Assembly: GCA_934149115.1 (NCBI GenBank) | Contig: CAKPDW010000002.1 | Location: 1 to 52,267 of the forward strand | Length of the DNA stretch: 52,267 nt | Reading direction: 5' to 3' | Source of the DNA: an uncultured Clostridia bacterium | GTDB taxonomy: Bacteria > Bacillota > Clostridia > TANB77 > CAG-508 | Part shown: positions 51,024 to 52,267 of the stretch, piece by piece | How the letters are laid out: the number at the start of each line of letters is the position of its first letter | Numbering within the stretch: position 1 is the first letter of the stretch | The notes under the pieces: model-generated | Seen by the model: only the letters and a program-made list of their open reading frames with translations | What the model was told of the DNA's origin: nothing | Database searches by the model: none | Translations under genes and position numbers: made by a program

Positions 51024-51836
51024 TTATTTTGTTTTTACTTCAATTGATTCAATTATTATATCTTCTACTGGTACTGACATTTCTCCTGTGCTAGATAATG
51101 TCTTTTCAACTTGTGAAATCTTGTCTACAACGTCCATTCCTGATATAACTTGACCAAATACTGTGTATTGTTTATATAAACTTAAATATCCTCCATATTT
51201 TGAGTATGCTTTAATTAATCCATCTGGGTATCCATATGATTTAAGTGTTTGTGCTTGTGTATCATCAGCTTTTGCTTGTACAATGAAGAACTGACTTCCT
51301 AGTGTTGATGTTCCTGTTCCTTGGCTTGCCATACAAAGAGCTCCTCTATATGGTACTAATCCTGTGTCTATTTCTTCTTCAAAGCCTTTTCCCCATATGC
51401 TCTCTCCTCCTGTTCCATCTCCTTTAGGGTCACCACTTTGAATCATAAAATCTTCCATTACTCTGTGGAATTTAACACCATTATAATATCCATCTTTTGC
51501 ATGTGTTAGGAAATTTTCAACAGCTTTTGGTGCTTTATCTTTGAAAAATTTGAATGTTATGTCTCCATAATTTTTAACATGCATTACTGCAATTGTTTCT
51601 CCTTCTTTTGGTTCTGCCATTTGTTCTTCTGCTGAAGATTCATAATCAAAAGAATCATCCATTGTTGTGTCTTCTGTGCTATTTGAAGTATTATTTGTTG
51701 CACTCTTATTTGTGGAATTATTTACGTTAGTTGTATTTTTTTCTTTTCCACTATCAGATAGTATTACTCCTGTTATTATAACAAATGCAATAACAGCAAT
51801 AATTCCGATAACAATATACGTTGTTTTATTCTCCAA
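51024..51836 (-). CDS. Membrane-anchored cyclophilin-type peptidyl-prolyl isomerase
   Basis: Speeds cis-trans turning of proline bonds in proteins outside the membrane. The 270-residue protein has an N-terminal membrane helix (about 5-28), a Ser/Thr/Asn-rich linker, and a cyclophilin domain with VKFHRVMEDFMIQSGDPKG (catalytic Arg in FHR), LCMASQGTGTSTLGSQFFI and the later TVFGQVISGMDVVDKI. I start at a TTG because AAAGGAGAAG lies 6 nt before it; the upstream ATG (51896) lies in the promoter, before the transcription start. It may help fold the exported surface proteins. No lipobox cysteine is seen. Confidence 0.92.
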   Translation of the reverse strand: MENKTTYIVIGIIAVIAFVIITGVILSDSGKEKNTTNVNNSTNKSATNNTSNSTEDTTMDDSFDYESSAEEQMAEPKEGETIAVMHVKNYGDITFKFFKDKAPKAVENFLTHAKDGYYNGVKFHRVMEDFMIQSGDPKGDGTGGESIWGKGFEEEIDTGLVPYRGALCMASQGTGTSTLGSQFFIVQAKADDTQAQTLKSYGYPDGLIKAYSKYGGYLSLYKQYTVFGQVISGMDVVDKISQVEKTLSSTGEMSVPVEDIIIESIEVKTK

Positions 51837-51884
51837 AATAATCTTCTCCTTTTCTTTGGATTTGTAGATTTCTACATACAAAAA

Positions 51885-51913
51885 ATAATATATCAAATAG
51901 TGTCTAATGTCAA
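51885..51913 (-). promoter_or_regulatory. Promoter of the cyclophilin gene
   Basis: Minus strand perfect TTGACA (51908-51913), 17-bp spacer, TATTAT (51885-51890). The predicted start of transcription near 51878 rules out the ATG at 51896 as the start codon. Confidence 0.65.
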
Positions 51914-51991
51914 TTGGAAGATTTATGTATCTAAAAATTTATAATATACTATAAATTATACTCCAAATATGTGCATATTTCTTTATTTTTG

Positions 51992-52020
51992 TTGACAAAT
52001 GGCCATCCCTGTGTTACAAT
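51992..52020 (+). promoter_or_regulatory. rplU promoter
   Basis: Perfect TTGACA (51992-51997), 17-bp spacer, TACAAT (52015-52020); leader of about 98 nt to the rplU start. Confidence 0.78.
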
Positions 52021-52026
52021 ATGTAA

Positions 52027-52110
52027 CTGTAATCCGCTTAATTAAGGTTCCATAAATGTTAGAGTTATTCTAACTACCTATATGTAAGGATTAGCGAGTA
52101 TACGAAAAAG
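52027..52110 (+). ncRNA. Probable L21 ribosomal-protein leader
   Basis: The transcript before rplU holds an outer pairing TAATCC (52030-52035) with GGATTA (52088-52093) and an inner hairpin GTTAGA/TCTAAC (52058-52063, 52069-52074), with a CCGCTTAATTAAGG segment. This resembles the L21 leader of Firmicutes, a binding site by which the protein represses its own operon. The identification is from memory of the motif and was not searched. Confidence 0.6.
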
Positions 52111-52124
52111 GGAGGTGTACTTAA

Positions 52125-52267
52125 ATGTACGCAATTATTGAAGCATGTGGAAAACAATACAAAGTAACAGAAGGGGATGTTGTATTTTTTGAAAAATTAG
52201 ATGCTGAAGAAGGTAAAAAAGTTACTTTCGATAAAGTTATTCTTGTATCTGATGACAAAAAAGTACA
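52125..52267 (+). CDS. rplU: Ribosomal protein bL21 (5' part, cut by the window end)
   Basis: The first 47 residues are present, MYAIIEACGKQYKVTEGDVV and then EKLDAEEGKKVTFDKVILV, which match the start of bL21, a large-subunit protein that binds 23S rRNA. The ATG stands behind GGGAGGTG. The gene goes on beyond the right edge, probably with the ysxB-like protease gene and rpmA for bL27, as usual, but these are not visible. It is the first gene of a plus-strand operon, divergent from the cyclophilin gene. Confidence 0.95.
   Translation, partial: MYAIIEACGKQYKVTEGDVVFFEKLDAEEGKKVTFDKVILVSDDKKV

Noticed and set aside
51837..51896. ATG at 51896 as the cyclophilin start
   Set aside because: It lies upstream of the predicted start of transcription, next to the -10 box at 51885-51890; the TTG at 51836 has a good ribosome site.
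1..52267. CRISPR array, tRNA, rRNA, transposase, integrase, attachment sites, prophage
   Set aside because: No regular spaced repeats, no cloverleaf or rRNA signature and no mobile-element gene were seen by eye; every large frame has a chromosomal or surface-protein explanation.

Overview
The window is a very AT-rich stretch of a Gram-positive (Firmicutes) chromosome, most likely from a member of the Clostridia. The evidence is the mraZ/rsmH/ftsL/spoVD-type division cluster, a meso-diaminopimelate-type MurE, RicT, a Spo0E-like regulator, strong AGGAGG ribosome binding sites, TTGACA/TATAAT promoters, short U-tailed terminators and frequent TTG/GTG starts. I cannot name a species. Sporulation is hinted at (Spo0E-like protein, SpoVD-like PBPs, RicT) but not shown. 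Almost every gene lies on the minus strand. I found no tRNA, rRNA, CRISPR array, transposase, integrase or phage gene.

Left to right: topA (206-2260) lies downstream of a compact division and cell-wall cluster on the minus strand, mraZ - rsmH - ftsL - PBP - murE - mraY - ftsW - murG (2366-11383). It makes and flips lipid II (MurE, MraY, MurG), polymerises and crosslinks it at the septum (FtsW, FtsL, PBP) and carries its own regulator. Upstream of mraZ are three GTGG repeats spaced exactly 10 bp, a textbook MraZ operator. murF, murD, ftsQ, ftsA and ftsZ are not in the cluster. From 11.6 to 16.6 kb is a mixed accessory stretch: a secreted ComEC-like metallo-hydrolase, endonuclease IV, an orphan membrane protein of unlike base composition, DUF2752 and TM2 membrane proteins, an M15-like peptidoglycan hydrolase, a cytoplasmic metallo-hydrolase and a 47-residue Spo0E-like protein.

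From 16.7 to 27.5 kb are housekeeping operons: yqeY with a pair of M16 peptidases; rpsU; and a long operon of sensor kinase - acidic membrane protein - lepB - holB - ricT - amidohydrolase - ferredoxin. The cognate response regulator sits just upstream but has its own promoter and terminator. From 27.6 to 46 kb three giant genes dominate: a 2625-residue cyclic beta-1,2-glucan synthase-like enzyme (GT84 + GH94), and a two-gene operon of 1686- and 1718-residue surface proteins with DUF11 and SdrD/Cna-B-like domains and C-terminal membrane anchors.

The right end holds rsmA, a second SpoVD-like PBP with two PASTA domains (plus strand), the rpsF-ssb-rpsR operon, a membrane-anchored cyclophilin, and the start of rplU behind a structured leader. 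The most novel-looking items are the surface-protein operon with its Cys/His-rich insert, the glucan synthase next to it, the hairpin-rich mraZ-rsmH gap, and several small genes (Spo0E-like, possible 65-residue membrane peptide, orphan 116-residue membrane protein).
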